Under the pieces are notes generated by a model. The model had not been told where the DNA came from, searched no databases, and was given only the letters and a program-made list of their open reading frames with translations. Position numbers and translations under genes: made by a program. From an uncultured Actinomycetes bacterium (GTDB taxonomy: Bacteria > Actinomycetota > Acidimicrobiia > Acidimicrobiales > Acidimicrobilacustridaceae): a stretch of DNA of 5,495 bases. This document shows, one piece after another, positions 4,689 to 5,495 of this stretch (position 1 is its first letter; each line of letters opens with the position of its first letter). Location of the stretch: positions 1 through 5,495 of the forward strand of contig CAMFLJ010000263.1 in NCBI GenBank assembly GCA_945957335.1, in the 5' to 3' direction.

Positions 4689-5495
4689 ATGAGCGACTCC
4701 CCCTCCCGCCCGAAGCTCTACGCCGCCGCCGACTCGTTCCTCGATCCGGTCCTGGCCAACGAGTGGCTCGCCGTGGCGACGTCCGACGACGTGGCCGAGG
4801 GGGCGATGGTGCCGGTGACGCTGATGGGCGTGGAGCTGGTGCTGTGGCGCGACAGCTCCGGCGCCGTGCACGCGTGGGAGGACTTCTGCGTGCACCGCGG
4901 CGTGAAGCTCTCCCTCGGCCACGTCACCGACGACAAGGTGGTGTGCCCGTACCACGCCTGGAACTACGACGGCACCGACCGGTGCACGCTGATCCCCGCC
5001 CACCCCGACCTGACCCCGCCCGAGCGGGCGCGGGCGAACGTGCTCGCAGTGACCGAGCGCTACGGCCTGGTCTGGACGTCGCTGGGCACGCCCGCGGGCG
5101 ACCCGCCGCCGATCGCGTGCTGGGACGACCCGGTGTTCTCGACCACGGCGTTGTGCGGCCCCTACGTCTTCGAGGCCGCAGCCCAGCGGGCGGTCGAGAA
5201 CTTCATCGATCCCTCGCACCTCGGTGTGGTGCACGACGGGCTGCTGGCCTCCAAGGACTGGCTGCGGATGCGCCCCTACGAGGTGATCGAGACCGACGAG
5301 GGGCTGTTCGCACCCGACATCGAGATGGACTTCCCGGTGCCGAAGGACGGCTTCGCCATCTCGCCGGTGTCGTTCAACCGGCGCATCCCCCACCCGGTGA
5401 CCGCGCAGGTCGAGGTGCTGCGGGAGGACGTGCCCTACACGGTGTGGATCACGTGCTGCCCGGTCGGGCCGCGCCGCTCGATCGCCTGGATCTGG
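4689..5495 (+). CDS. Rieske [2Fe-2S] aromatic-ring-hydroxylating-type oxygenase, alpha subunit (3' end outside window)
   Basis: The first 269 residues of a Rieske non-haem iron oxygenase; the frame is open at the right edge, and family members usually run to about 330-450 residues. The N-terminal Rieske domain (about 24-132) has both cluster motifs: C67-x-H69 and, after 16 residues, C86-PY-H89. The catalytic domain shows ENFIDPSHLGVVH (170-182). H177 and H182 match the mononuclear iron ligands, and D174 matches the aspartate that bridges electron transfer from the neighbouring subunit's Rieske centre. The third iron ligand, a later Asp, would lie outside the window. Such enzymes hydroxylate or demethylate aromatic or sterol-like substrates with electrons from a separate reductase; neither substrate nor partner can be named here. 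The ATG at 4689 is chosen because the Rieske fold begins shortly after; no Shine-Dalgarno site is visible. Confidence 0.92.
   Translation, partial: MSDSPSRPKLYAAADSFLDPVLANEWLAVATSDDVAEGAMVPVTLMGVELVLWRDSSGAVHAWEDFCVHRGVKLSLGHVTDDKVVCPYHAWNYDGTDRCTLIPAHPDLTPPERARANVLAVTERYGLVWTSLGTPAGDPPPIACWDDPVFSTTALCGPYVFEAAAQRAVENFIDPSHLGVVHDGLLASKDWLRMRPYEVIETDEGLFAPDIEMDFPVPKDGFAISPVSFNRRIPHPVTAQVEVLREDVPYTVWITCCPVGPRRSIAWIW

Noticed and set aside
4596..5393. Long upstream extension of the PPOX frame on the minus strand, giving a 406-residue protein
   Set aside because: The extension is antisense to the Rieske gene, whose motifs are intact. The added sequence is His/Arg/Gly-rich, typical of an antisense frame in GC-rich DNA, and the PPOX family length fits the start at 4595.
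1..5495. Toxin-antitoxin, defence island, CRISPR or mobile element content
   Set aside because: No transposase, integrase, nuclease, spaced direct repeats, tRNA or target-site duplications were seen.

Overview
The window is GC-rich DNA of actinobacterial style. Third codon positions are mostly G or C, a coenzyme-F420-type oxidoreductase is encoded, and the hairpin terminators lack T-tracts. The long Thr/Pro/Ala tails that end in a short FTG motif make me suspect the Acidimicrobiia, but that is an impression and not a placement.

Layout, left to right: (1) a 17-bp-class hairpin at 14-51, probably the terminator of a gene lying just left of the window; (2) secreted paralog A, 164-1108 (+); (3) a second copy of the hairpin, 1131-1166; (4) secreted paralog B, 1272-2216 (+); (5) an SDR oxidoreductase on the opposite strand, 2253-3008 (-), convergent with B and divergent from C; (6) secreted paralog C, 3145-4101 (+); (7) a third hairpin copy, 4125-4161, shared with the convergent PPOX/F420-type gene at 4173-4595 (-); (8) a Rieske non-haem iron oxygenase, 4689 (+), running off the right edge.

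The centre of interest is the family of three paralogs of 314, 314 and 318 residues. Each has its own Sec signal peptide, the same six-cysteine spacing, repeated beta-propeller-like strand motifs, a Thr-rich linker and an almost invariant C-terminus ending in FTG at the very last residue. Each carries its own promoter-like motif (GTGACA, then a -10 element 17-18 bp later) and a GGGAG ribosome site. Two are followed by a near-identical hairpin. The repeating unit (hairpin, promoter, gene) is about 1.1 kb. I do not recognise a named family; I infer cell-surface or exported proteins with a C-terminal sorting or attachment signal.

The SDR, PPOX and Rieske genes are ordinary redox enzymes. The sequence does not show that they work with the secreted proteins. 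The SDR gene appears to sit where a hairpin would be expected within the tandem array. No RNA genes, CRISPR array, insertion sequence or transposase were seen, and no stretch over 300 bases lacks a gene.
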